Source of the DNA: Plecoglossus altivelis
Lineage: Eukaryota > Chordata > Actinopteri > Osmeriformes > Plecoglossidae
Assembly (NCBI GenBank): GCA_036571765.1
Contig: BROE01000013.1
Coordinates: 10,443,690-10,507,689, forward strand
Reading direction: 5' to 3'
DNA: 64,000 nucleotides
Part shown: positions 1 to 12,271 of the stretch, one piece after another
Layout of the letters: each line of letters begins with the position of its first letter
Position numbering within the stretch: the stretch's first letter is position 1
Program-made: the position numbers and the translations under genes
Notes under the pieces: model-generated
Databases searched by the model: none
The model's input: the letters and a program-made list of their open reading frames with translations, nothing else
Told to the model about the DNA's origin: nothing

Positions 1-557
1 CCGGACAGAGATCCATAACTGGACAACCTACATCTAACTTTCGCAAATATAATTTTTAAAGTAGCTATTAAAAGTAATCTTTCTTTCAGAGAGGAATTTT
101 CAATAGTCTTAGTTCACTGGATGACCTTCTTTAGGCACTTAATCAAATGTATTTCAATTAACTTAGTTTTTCAGCCTAAAGCGCTTAAATGTCCAACCTT
201 CACAACTAAGTCTATAAAAATGAGTATTTCAGCTCAATCCAACAGCCTTCTTCCTCTCTCAGCATCCTTGTTTTCTGGCCTTGTTTAGCACTGCTGTGGG
301 CCCACTTACACCAAGCTGGGATGAAATGTGCTAGGTTGGGAGGTATTTAAGTGGGTTACTGGGCTGGACTCTGTGGCCGTGTGGCACAAAGTGCAGAGGC
401 GATGAGGGGATTGCAGCTATACACTCCACCCGCTTCAGGACTTCAATTAAGTTTCTGGGAGACAATGTCTGGCCTAGATTCAATTCAGAGCTCCAACTCT
501 TTCTCTCCCCCTCCTTACACACAGCCACAGCTTTCTACTGGATGAAGAGCCTTTCCT

Positions 558-560
<3 letters not shown>

Positions 561-618
<58 letters not shown>
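561..618. repeat. (TG)29 microsatellite
   Basis: An uninterrupted TG dinucleotide run of 58 bases in a glce intron. Likely polymorphic in length. Confidence 0.98.
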
Positions 619-620
<2 letters not shown>

Positions 621-1737
621 GTGAGGTGGTGGTTGGGGTACGTTTGCATGTTTTAAGGAAAAGGGGACAGTGAGGCCTGGAATTGAACAGACAGCTAAAG
701 AGAAACCATGTAAAAGAGAAGATTCTCATTTCAGAGTCCACTGGCTAAAGAAGATTAGCTCTCCTCCACTAATTATGGAGAGCAAAATATAATCTCATAT
801 CAGAGAGGTCCGCTAAATTAATCTCAGACAATATTCCTTTGCCTCTGACGCACACACCTTAACGCAACGAAGCCCTTACTATCTTTTGTTTCGAACATAA
901 GCTTCTGGAGAAGATGGTGCCATGTTTCAGCACATCATGGTTTTGTTCCTTACAGTTCTACGAAAGCATTACAACTGACTGAATTTGTGAGTCCCTGTGG
1001 TTCCAGTAGAAAGATCCTTCTCCCCTCTTGAGTATTTAGACAAGGCAACAAGGCCAAACACTTTCTCACTGACAATCAAGCAGGTTTGGAAGCAACACTC
1101 CCCCAGACCTTGTGCAAGATCTCGGACAGGGCTGTGACGGCCTAATTAACGGAGCGCTATTTTCTCCTTTACAAAGAAGCAGGAGTTCCAGGGAAAGGTG
1201 AGGGATTGTGTGAAGGGTGCTAAAAAGCAAGAGGCTTGATTAATGGCCCATGGGGATGTGAGACACATTGTGAGTGGGAGCTGGAGAGTGAGTGTGTGCC
1301 TGTAGACTTGTATATAGAAAATAGCCTTCGGAGAATAACTAGACTCCCTACAGCTCCACACTTAAGTTTAAAACAAAATTGGCTCAATTCCTGGCTGACC
1401 TATTTTCTGCCCTTCTGATACCTGTGGAGCAGAACACTGCTAGTGCTAAGGTAGCCTCACTTACCTCTCAGCAGGTTGGAAAAGTGCAGTGTGCTTTAGC
1501 TATGGCAAAGGGCTCAAAGGATTAACAAATGAGAGAACTAGTCTACAGAACTTTGACTTTTCCTTAAATAACCTCTTATACAAATTGTTGGCGCAATCTT
1601 TATCCCTCTTGACCAAGGCCGCTTTCAAAATCGAAGACAGCAGTGTCTGGAACGTTCAAGTACCTAAGCTTTGGAAAACTCTTGAACGGTTCGCTCAAGT
1701 ACACTCAGAAGCTGAAAAGGGAATTTAGGATCCTAGT

Positions 1738-1850
1738 GAGAAACCCTACTTCTGGGTAGAGAGAGTGGTAACGTTGAGAAACCCTACTTCTGGGTAGAGA
1801 GAGTGGTAACGTTGAGAAACCCTACTTCTGGGTAGGGAGTGGTTAACGTT
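1738..1850. repeat. 38-bp tandem repeat, three copies
   Basis: The unit begins gagaaaccctacttctgggt and ends gtggtaacgtt. Copies start at 1738, 1776 and 1814. The first two are near-identical; the third has lost a few bases of the GA run. Confidence 0.95.
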
Positions 1851-2933
1851 TCAGTATTTGTTTAATTGGGGGTGTAAAACGTTTAGAATGCAGGATGGAT
1901 CTCACAATTCAACAAGGATAATTAATATAATTCCTATAAAGTATGAAGTGCTTTACCAACTAGGCTCAAACTAGTTACAGTACTGATGACAACACAGTTT
2001 GAGCAAGAAGCCTTTTTAAATGGGTTATCGATCACCTCTGGTCATCATTTTTAAAAGCAGCCCGCAGGTATCGCCATGGTAATCACCCTTAACACTTATG
2101 ATGGGGAAACCTTGGAGACAGACTTTCCCTAGAGAAGACAGAGCCTCTTGCATGGCCAGCGCATCACTTTGCATCAAAATGCCTTCAGTCTCCTGAAGCT
2201 GAGATCGTTGTCCATAACTAACTGGCTTGCAACCCAATCAAACATGATTGGGTTTCTAATAAACCAAGTATAATTGCATTTGGGCTGCAGCACAGGTGAT
2301 GTGTGTCCGTAAGCTTCTGTAAATATGTTCCGTCTTGTTAATCAAGACCCAAATCACATTGGCACAGACGGAATGAAGAGTTCAAGATTGCTATTCATTT
2401 AGCCACATGCCACTGGAGCTGATTGCTCAACTGATTAATTGTGTACTTCCCAATGACAAGAAGTGGTTTATTAGTCAAGCCTATTTGGTCCAAATACACA
2501 TGTGCACATGCGCGCAGCGAGTAGTTCAACACTGCTGTTAATGTTTTATAAATAGAACAATCTCATTTGTCTTAAATCATGCAAGATGTTATGCGGTTAA
2601 TTGGGTTACATTACCCTTTAGTGCTGCTTGTTTTATGAACAGCACAGGAAAATGATAGATGGACAAAGATAGACATGTAACCTCAAACAAAACCATCTGG
2701 TGTTCTAATGAGCAGACATACTGCTTTCATATAGACAGACATTTCACTGGCATGTCCTGTCAATGAGTCAGCGCTGTATCTCCCCAATCTCAGGAATAGA
2801 GGCACGAGAGTTCAGGATTCGAGGGGGCGTTACGCGCCATGTGAGTTTACACGCACAGGGGATTTACTGTGCCAGGAAGGTGTACATGATAAACATCATA
2901 CCAAGTTATAGAGTTAACAAGAAACAGATAAGT

Positions 2934-3062
2934 GAGAGGAGGGGGAGGGAGGAGAGATCATGAGGATTAAAAGAAAAGCGAGCCGGAGGGGGGAGAGAGT
3001 GAGGAGAGAGCAGGGACAGAGCAGGGAGAGAGAGCGGGGAGAGAGAGCGGGGAGAGAGAGTG
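2934..3062. repeat. Purine (GA)-rich low-complexity tract
   Basis: An almost pure purine plus strand with repeated gggagagagagc units, most regular from about 3015 to 3060. Confidence 0.85.
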
Positions 3063-4039
3063 TGATGTGCTTCTCTTCCACACTTGGCAACATGTCCATG
3101 GCTTCCAGCAAAGGGAGACTGTGAGAAAAGATGGGGCGGGGGTATTTATTCAAACAGTTTCAGTAGTCACACTGGAACACAAAAAACCTCAAGGCTATTT
3201 TCAGGGGCACTTTCTTTCTTGAGAAAGGATGATAAATGGATGAGGGCAGAAGGAGCAGGAAGACACTAATGACAAGAATGAGGGAGACTCACAGCCTTTT
3301 CTTAGCGGTACATCGTGCTCCTGAAACGCATGAGAAACACCACACCCCTCAAACTGATAAGTGATTCAAAGATATTAGCAAAATATATTTCAACATTCCC
3401 AACCACCTACACACTAAGTCAGTCCACAGCCAGGATATCTGCCGCTTGAAACTCGACGCTGTCCTGCATCATTACAAGAAAGAAGGGGCCACTCCATTAA
3501 GTTTGTCGGTCACTGCAATCAGGTTTTGTAATCGGCTCAATCAATTCCATTTTCATTTGCTTAATGCAAGTGACTTGGAAGTGCATTACTCACTAGAGCC
3601 AGGCACGGGTTGCTTTAAACAGCTTTTCAGGAAAAGTCTTCTTCTAACTGTGGAGTTAAATGACTATTAATGGACACGGTGCGTTCATGTTAAAGATGAG
3701 TTCTCTGGACGACTTGCAATGCTATTATCATAAGTGCTGCTGCTGCTGTGACGTGCCTGGCATGAAGATGACCAACACTGCTGCCCCTGTGCTCCCAGGC
3801 ATGGGTTTATGAGGACATAAGGGAGATGGGTGGGACTAGCAGCAGGGCCATACTACTGCTTTATTTACCAGGTATATTCAATGACAAGTTCTGCAAACCT
3901 GACCGACCGTTCATTTATGCAGCATTGACACTTGACACAAACGCATTTCAAACCTCACTTTTGAAAAGATCTAAATCCAAAGGAAACAGCCTTTTCTATG
4001 GACCGGAACCCTTCCACACTGCAAACTAGACAGACTTAC

Positions 4040-4563
4040 CTTCCACTCCACTGATGCACTTGACGCGGTCGCGCACCTCCACGTTGTAACCCTCGAAGGA
4101 CATGAAGACTCCGTCAGGGTGGTACGGCTCCCGCTGGGCGTACACTTTGGAGTAGCTGTGCTGGAACTCAAAGCGGTCATAGCCATCGTACTGTACCACC
4201 TTCCCGTACACCTCAAAGTACTTCTCCATCCAGCTGAAGGGAAGGTACACGTCTCCGCCTTCTCTTCGGCCTTTGATCGTGACATCGTCATTGATCAGAC
4301 AGTCAATCTCTTCGTACTTGACCCCGCCCACTACGGGGGGTGGTTCGGGAGGCTGCGGAGGCTGTTGCTGCTGGCTGCTGATGCTGGCAGCTCCCCCCTT
4401 GGGACTGGGTGCCACCGGGGGCGCCCGGGGCAGGAAGTGCAGGGCGGTGTCACTGGAGCAGCGGTTCCACAGCAGCACGGTGATGAGGGTGAAAAGGGCG
4501 CAGATGACGATCAGGGTCTTGTAGTTGACCCGGGCAGCCAGGCAACGCATGGTCACAGCAAGC
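4040..4563 (-). CDS. glce: D-glucuronyl C5-epimerase, first coding exon (partial gene)
   Basis: This exon encodes the N-terminal 170 residues, plus one base, of the Golgi enzyme that converts D-glucuronate to L-iduronate in heparan sulfate and heparin. The ATG is at 4550-4548 in a good context (A at -3), 13 bases after a splice acceptor (AG at 4565-4564). The donor GTAAGT follows 4040 and splits a Gly codon. Residues 1-11 (MRCLAARVNYK) are the cytoplasmic tail and 12-28 (TLIVICALFTLITVLLW) a type II signal anchor; both are nearly identical to vertebrate GLCE. Residues 31-76 are a variable Pro/Gln-rich stem. From YEEIDCLINDD (79-89) the conserved luminal part begins, including YGKVVQYDGYDRFEF and DGVFMSFEGYNVEVRDRVK. 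The family is about 600 residues long, so the catalytic C-terminal exons lie beyond base 1. Identification is secure from the protein; whether this is a glcea or glceb copy cannot be told. Confidence 0.96.
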
Positions 4564-6802
4564 CTTTGGAAGAAACACACAAAGAGGTCGGTAAGAAACA
4601 CTTCAACGCATCAATTGCTCGTATTGGTGCGTAACAGAACCCAGAGCTACTCAAATTGACATAATTGGTGCAGGGAAAAAAGTGCAGACCCCAGTTGGAT
4701 CTAGTAGAGTGGTAGTTAAGTGTTCGACAGACAGATAGCCGGGAAGGCTTAATATCTGTCACAAATATGCCACCTGTCATCCACGGGCTTAATTAAAACC
4801 AAGGGGTGTGGGTTTGAGAAACAGGCCAGTCAACCACTTCTGTCCCCTGAAGACCATCCACAAGCTGTGTCAATGCTCTTAAATGGCTTCCTTTACTTCA
4901 TTACCCCCGACGCAGTGAAGGGCTGGAAAGGTTGGTATACATTTCCTTTCAACCTGTCAAAACCTGCCAGATCCACTTCAAGAAGGAAGGGTCTGGAACA
5001 AGAGGACGCAAATCCCAATAACAGAGACTGGAGTCAAGTTCTGCATCGCATCAATACCATCTGTCAATAACAAGGCAAGAGAGAAGCACTGCTCATTAAG
5101 CCCCTTTGCTCGCTCCTGTTCCGTGCATCGACATGAAGGCGTGAAGCTTTGTCTAGCTTAAGATCAAATCGTATTCTTAGCGGAATGCTGGTTGAAATGC
5201 TTTGAGAGGGTGAGGTGAGCTTCTGTAAAAAGATCAATAGGGGAAAAGACATGAAAAACCACATGAGCTTTGAGGCATTGAGCATGATGCTGAGTGCACT
5301 GAGACATGTTGAGGGAGGAGCCGTCTGTTGGGTGGCCTGATCCCTCCCTTCTGGAAGGTCATCATCCCAGAAAAACTCAAGTGAATGGGCCCTCGCTGAA
5401 ACATAATACGCACAAATATGTCTTAAACCACAAGCTGGATGCTTCATAACTGGAGAGATTTCCGAGAAAGGTATAGACAAATTCCCAACGTCGATGAGTT
5501 TATAGCTAAAAATCGGCCAAGTTTCACAAGCATTTTCAGTGACCGATTATAAATACATATGCAAAGGTTGGCCGTTCTCTCCTCTTCGCCAATGTAAGCT
5601 CACTGCTGTAGGGGTTCCAGACACAGCAACAACAATGAACCAGAACCTTCAAGAAGTTCCGTGAAAAAGAATCAGTCCTTCACCAAGTTCATTTGAAAGT
5701 GTCTGTTGAAGCTTGACCCTGCTAAAGGTCAGTTCAATGAATGCACATTTGTTCCAAAAACCAAACAATGCCATGGCAACGGCAATTCAAAAAGAAATGT
5801 TGTGGCCTTTAGAAAAGAATAAAGCAATGTTGCTCATGCTGTATGGAAAAGGACAGTCAGGCTGTTTAAGCAATTCAGAAAAAGTTTTCATTTAGACAAT
5901 TAAATATTCGTTGATAATGGGTCAAATAAGAAAGGCATGGTGCTACTTTTCTAACAGCTCTTTACACTCCATCTCCATATTTACCCAAACTATTGGAAGG
6001 CAGCAGTGAACTCAGCACACTTGCAGTTCCACCCTTAAAGTAGTGCCTCTTGTGAGAAATCAACTTTGGCAGAATCAACTTCGGCGGTGTTGTGAAATAT
6101 TGCCTTATATAAAAAAAAGGTATCATTGATATTTGGGGAAATGTCAGCATTGTGAACAGATGAAAGATGGGCAGGCGGGAGCTCAGACAATGTAGGGGAG
6201 GCGATGAGGAAGGTCTGGAGGCTGCACACTGAAAGATAAGCACGCCTGTCTCCTCAGGAGCCTGACTATAAATAATTGGATCTTTTTACAGATGCTCATT
6301 GCTGGTAGAAGTCAGGTCTACAGCAGGTACATGTCTAGGGCCAAATGTCATGAACAAGGAGTTCATCACCGTCTCAGCTAGGGAGCAGCAGGAGCTGTGG
6401 ATGGATTGTTGCCTCATGTTGTCATCTGGAACATACAGATTAGGAATCCGTTGTATTTCATATTATATTAATTATACCATTAAACATATTACTTCATTAA
6501 CCTACACATGTTTAATATATTTTGATATTGAACAATTAAAAGGATACCATCGTTATTCTGATAACATTTCCATCAACCTGTTTCCCCTTGCTTTCCTACT
6601 TGCTACAGACAAGACAACAGTATTAGTGACCCAGACCGTGTAGATTTGGTGTATTCGTGTTTTTTCAATCTCAAATCTCCTTATGTGCAAAGGACACGGC
6701 TGGTCCCCTGTGTAATCCTGAGAGGATCAACCCAAACTATAACAGTGTTGTAGATGTAATCCCTGTTGCAATAACTATGAGTTGCACTACCGATTTAAAA
6801 GG

Positions 6803-6804
<2 letters not shown>

Positions 6805-6837
<33 letters not shown>
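6805..6837. repeat. (AT)n microsatellite
   Basis: A perfect AT dinucleotide run of about 33 bases inside glce intron 1. Confidence 0.95.
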
Positions 6838-6841
<4 letters not shown>

Positions 6842-8209
6842 AAACTTGAAATGAAATTCCAAGGGTAAATAGACAACTGGCGGGATGTGAAGTACAAGGC
6901 TTGTGAGTGAAGAAAGAATAACTTTAACTGTTTGAAATGAGAGAAAAGTTCAAAACAAAGCAATGAGCTTTGCGGTCTATCCTTTCCTACACCCAACTTC
7001 AAATGCTGATAAGTACTTGATATGTGAAACAACGATGTGGGACTATCATCAATCTTCAGCTGGCCAGAACGATTAAATGCTCTTCTCAGTATGCTATTCA
7101 TCAGTCGCTAGTTGTGATCCAGCCAGGTTAACGCCCACTCCTCGTCTGCATCGTTGTGATACATGGCCTTCCCAAGGGACTGAGGGGGAGGGAAGAGCAA
7201 CAGAATGGAGGAAGGACTTGATTGAAATGCTGCTGAGCATGAAATACCTGGAGCTAAGGCCGGATCTGTTTGCCATACGCTTTTCTGTTTTACTGGCTCA
7301 GCCTGGAGCTTCTATTGGGGGTTGCATCCACTGTCCTTGGCCTTCGCCCCAGTCCTGTAACCGTGGATCCTTGAAGCACAGGGGCCACATTGAGAGGAGA
7401 GGCCCTGATAATAACCATCAGTACAGGGGTGAAGGGGGGGGGGGAGGGCTGACAAACTGGCCCAGGCATTGTGGCCAGCAGAGGCTGTGAAAGCCTCCTT
7501 TTGGGTTTAATAGTCTGTGAGCCAACCTGCTTTCACACTGGTTGCCTTATGGTTGTCGGAAGCATTCAACTCACTTATTAAGAGTTGGGTTTTTTCTTCT
7601 TTATTTTTTAACACTGGCAACCGATGCTGAAGACCTGAGGAGGGCAGCTGTGTGCAACCAGACCCAGTCTTTGTTCATGTCAAGGTGGTTGGATGAGACC
7701 ATAATATGATGTCAGATATGATGTTGATATGATCTGATGAGACCACAGTGTGGTCTGGAAGGTTACTGGAAGGATACAATAGCAGACATGCCATCCAACC
7801 CTCCAAACAGCCATGTTATAGGAGGGATTAGAAGCAGGTGCATGACAGCGTTGCCAACACTTGAAAAGTCGACTTGGGGTGGGAAAAAAAGAACCTTGCC
7901 TTATGGAGCGACATAAAACCAACTCCTGATGAGCGACCATTTGAATAAATAAACATTGCACATGAGGATTTAAGCCATGTTAACATGACTTATCTGTCAA
8001 AGAGCAGCTTCAGCAAGCCCAAGTTGTGACGCTAAGGGAGGCTCTGAGTGTCTGGAACACAGAACGCTCAGGTCACAGAAAGGGCTGGTCTCTGAGGACT
8101 CAGAGGCCCTATCATTCATGTCTTCTTCAGCACCAGTCAGGGGCCAAGCTTCGATGACAGCCGTTTGTCCACTGGGTTAATGCGTCTAGCAGCTGCAGAG
8201 CATTGGTAA

Positions 8210-8231
8210 CATGTCAGACATGTCTGACATG
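8210..8231. repeat. 22-bp perfect palindrome with three CATG cores
   Basis: The arm catgtcagaca is followed directly by its reverse complement. The central ten bases (8216-8225, agacatgtct) fit the p53-family half-site consensus RRRCWWGYYY exactly, but neighbouring cores are 9 bp apart rather than 10. No gene is adjacent; it lies in glce intron 1. Confidence 0.9.
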
Positions 8232-9257
8232 GTTCCTTCTCATCTACAGAGATCACCCCGCAACTCAGGAGTATCCAATACCACCCCACTGACTTGAAGA
8301 TTGTTTTAGGAACGCAGCTGGTGAGTTCAGTTCGGCTATATCGGTATCCAAAACGGAAGTGGAGGGTAAATATGTACTTATATATGTACAAAGAATGAAC
8401 CGTTTTAGGATTATGTTACTATCTGGCCTGTTTGTCATCCAGTATGCAATAATAGATCATAAATCAGTGTTGGGTGGTGCTTCTTCCTGTTTTGATGAGC
8501 TCAACATTGTAGTTGTCACTCCACATCCTGAAATGTTGCAGATTCATTTCCCCATATAATCATTGGCTCGTAATTATGAATATCCCATGGGCTTCCTCAA
8601 CTTCGTTGTATCCAAGCTTATGGGTTTTCTTCAAATAAACCGGTCGAAAAACCGAACGTGTGCTTATTGTGGAAATGCTACCTTTTAACGATTGCATGAC
8701 TGTCTAAGAAAATCTGCTTATCTCTTCCAAGTTCTCCCTGCCAAATAAACCCTTGATAGCGTGGCAGTGCCCTGCAGCAGCAGCTCTGGGGATGTGCAGA
8801 TAGAGTTGTTTTTATTCCCCAGCTATAAAAATCCCGAGCAGCCATCATTGCGATAACACCTTGGTGACTGCTAGCTGCCCTTGGGGACGTATCAGAGCAG
8901 CAGACTGGGTCCTCGCACGCAGGTGTTCCATCCCAACTACATTCCTGACATTTTCCGAGCTCTCCAGGTGAATTCAGATGAGAGCTTTTGACAGCTGTAA
9001 ATGATCATCGGTACCTGAGGGCCCCGTTAGATGTGCGTGAGTGTAAGAGACGTAATTTGTGTCCATTTTCAAAGAAGAATGTGGATGAAATCAAATTAAA
9101 CTTTCGGAGGGGGGAAGACAAATCGTTCCTACCGTGCCGTCATGGCGTCCAAACTTAGTCCAGTCAATAGTAAGACCCCACATATGCCCTTTGATCACCA
9201 CATCCACAACCAGGCATACAAATACACAGTAACAGCCAGTTACATTTCAGAGCTGAT

Positions 9258-9282
9258 TATTATTATTATTAGTAGTAGTATT
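9258..9282. repeat. Short trinucleotide run (ATT/AGT)
   Basis: Five ATT-type units followed by AGT units. Minor simple repeat. Confidence 0.8.
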
Positions 9283-10602
9283 ACAGGGTAAGTGGAGAAG
9301 TAAGATAGCAGCATCATCTAATTCTATTAAAACACATTGGCCTTTAACTAGATTTTGAAGCCCAGAATGCATTCCACAGTGACATCATGTGCTGTAACTT
9401 TGTTTTGAATGTTGACTGATTTTATAGGTGTCATGAATGCTTATGGAAAGTGTTTCCAAAGAAGTTGTAACGGTGCTGAGGCAAAACAGCTCTAGGTAGT
9501 TTCAAAATACTACCTTCTCTACTCCCACCGGTAAGACGCGTCACATTTCTAAATTGCGATACAAATAGATTTATCAGGCAAGCTGAAGCACTGGCTGTTG
9601 TGTGGATTTTGAGGCTTGAACCATCCATCCGTCCTTTTTCTTCCGCTTATCTAGGACTTGTACCAGACGGGCTAAATGGATTAATTCAAATGAGATATAT
9701 TGCCAAGTATGTTAACATACAAGGAATTTGATTTGAGTCATTGGTGACCTCAACCAATACAGGTAATGCATGTATTATTTACAGCCATGGCGCAATATCC
9801 AAGAATTAATATCTCCAAGGTCATTCCTTCTCTTCCTCCATCGTGTCTCTGGCTTCTCTATTGGAGAGATGGCTCTGTTTTCCTCCATGACTTTGTGTGT
9901 CTGTCTTTGAGCATATGGGTCCTTTTCCCCATCTTATCAGGCTTCTCGGGGGACTAGCATGACTTCCAGCAGTTCAATCCCAACGTACCCTGCTGGACTC
10001 CACCTTGTTCAGTACTCATGTGTTGTGCTAGTATCTCTGACAGCTCACAGCCATGTGGATCTCATACTTTCACATAGGGTTATTCTTTACCACAAATATC
10101 AAACGTTTACAAATTTAACATATTGAAATATGCCCGTTTTTTGACTCAACTAAACAACTGTCACAGATAAGCAAACTCAACTTTAAACAAGACATTTGTT
10201 CAAAATGGTTTTTGTGTCAAGAGCAGAAGAGACATTAACATGCTGTGCTTCATTTCAAAAAATGAAATACAAACAAACGCCACTCGGGAAAGTATGTGAA
10301 TATGGTCGACAATGTAAATTCCCCTTATTGCTGCACAACCTTGGTTATATCCTAGTATCAGAGCATGAAAGCATTTGCTTTGAAGTAAGGCCTTCATGCA
10401 GTCTGCTGGTCATCAAGGGATTAAGCAGGTTATTACCAAAAAGCTGCAGATATCTGAGGCGTCTGGGGGGGATTACTAACACTCCTAATCAACAGGAAAT
10501 AAGACGAGAGAAAAAGAAACACTGCGATGCTATGGTGACCTTTGTGCATCACATTACAGGCACTGCATGTCAACGTGCAGCAGTATGTGTGTGTTATTAC
10601 AG

Positions 10603-10892
10603 TATATATATATATATTATATCTATATATATATATATAGATTCTTATATAATATATATATACTATATAGATTATATATATATATATATATATAGATCTA
10701 TATATAATATATATCTATATATATATATATAGATATATAGATATATATATAATATAGATATATCTATCTATATCTATATAGATATAGATATCTATATAGA
10801 TATATATGTATGTGTATACATGTATATGTATACATGTATGTGTATGCATACATTTGTATGTATATATCTATACTATACATATATATCTATAT
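10603..10892. repeat. AT-rich complex repeat with inverted TATAGAT/ATCTATA blocks
   Basis: About 290 bases of TA runs interrupted by tatagat, atctata, gatatc and tgtatac blocks, many of them self-complementary, so that long hairpins could form. The open frames here (tyrosine/isoleucine runs) are artefacts of the repeat. Confidence 0.95.
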
Positions 10893-12221
10893 ATGATAAA
10901 GGAGATGGGAATATTGTAGAATGAGGCTTAAGAGGTAAAATCATAATTGCATAGCTGGAAGAGAGACCTCTGTTCTGCTGGGTTATGTGTTGGAACACGT
11001 CACCTTCAAGTCTTTTCAATGAAACAGGTGATCCAGAAAGTTAGGCCCTGAGGATCTCCACAGACAGTCTTGTGGCTTTGACCCTCCAGACTAAAGTCTG
11101 TAACCTCAGGCAGACTTCCTAATATGCCGCAGACACAATTTAATTGACTCAGAATCCCATCCAAGTGCAGCCAAATGTTTTTGGCACATCTGTCTCACCT
11201 TAGGGATGATCTGGATGAGCCAGCATGCAGTTATTTGGGAGTCTTCCTAAAAAGTTTCGGAAAAATTTCCAAGAAAACGTCCCTAGTTACTCACCCTAGT
11301 CCATTCACCACACACCTCCAGACTAAGCAGTCACCATGACCACTAACCCTCTCCAGCACGTCATCCAGATATCTCCCCTGGCAGTCGCTTCCCAACCTGA
11401 AACAATGAGAAGATGGTACAAGTTTGACTTCTGGGCAGTTTAGTTTCCTGCTAATTAAGGTTTAACACCGTTCTACAACAGAGCCAAAAACTCTGACTGA
11501 GCGTATTTGAAGTGGCCAAAACAAAAGAGCATACTGATCTAAACTAGCAAAGGAAACAATTACCAAAGGAAGAGAATCCATCTAAAAGCTCAGTGGGGAG
11601 CTTGAGATGTGAGCACTCAGGAGCACTCTGCCAGGGGCCAGGAGGACTGCCCAACCTTGAGCTGCGTCTAGCAATGCCTGCCATTAGTATGGCTGAGAGA
11701 ACGGAAACATCCGGAAGAAACAAGGAAATCGAGAAGAAGATCCACTATCAGCATGTTGCCATTATGTTGGACCAGACTATTAAACTGAACTAACTAAACT
11801 AATGAACCAGAACATGTTGTGGTATCTCCCTTTGTTGAATACGGCCAGTGACAATATAGGTGGTTTTTGTTCAAGAAGCTTTGAAAAGCCTAACAAAAAT
11901 GTACAAAACCCTTTTTTACAGACATTGTTTGAGTGGTAAAGTATCTGCTTGAATAGAAAGGTCATCCAGTTGTGTGGCTACACAACAGCTCTTCATGAAA
12001 GACAGTGAGGTCACACAGACCCAGCCTAGTTCATTGATATTCATATCCTCTCCCATTGTTCGCAGCTCAATGTTTGCCTCCATCTAGAAGTCAGTGCATC
12101 AAAGCATCAGTCAAAAGCTCATTCTGTGCTGCCTCAGCTAAGAAGTGTCATTGTTTGACTCGTTGACAGCCTCACCAACAGAGACTGTATAGATCTGCTG
12201 TGAGGAATCAGAAAGAAGGTT

Positions 12222-12271
12222 ATTTGCATTACACAAACTGGAGACTCTTAAAAGCGTAATGATATGCAAAT
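12222..12271. promoter_or_regulatory. Candidate enhancer: inverted pair of perfect POU octamers
   Basis: ATTTGCAT occurs at 12222-12229 and ATGCAAAT at 12264-12271, in opposite orientation. Both are flanked by homeodomain-type TAAT cores (gcattac… and gtaatga). The octamer is the known Oct/POU consensus. Enhancer function is inferred; conservation could not be tested. Confidence 0.35.

Larger units (their letters stand above)
1..4039 (-). other. glce: glce intron downstream of the first coding exon
   Basis: This begins at the GTAAGT donor after 4040 and runs off the window. The next glce coding sequence, expected to start with the VPLSTQWGPQGYFYP-like segment, is not found in it. It contains a GT microsatellite at 561-618, a 38-bp tandem repeat at 1738-1850 and a GA-rich tract at 2934-3062. 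Otherwise nothing is recognised. Confidence 0.75.

Noticed and set aside
4119..4634. 171-residue plus-strand frame opposite glce
   Set aside because: Antisense shadow of the GC-rich glce coding exon.
8824..8830. TATAAAA motif on the plus strand
   Set aside because: No exon, donor or ORF follows at a suitable distance; single TATA matches are frequent in AT-rich DNA.
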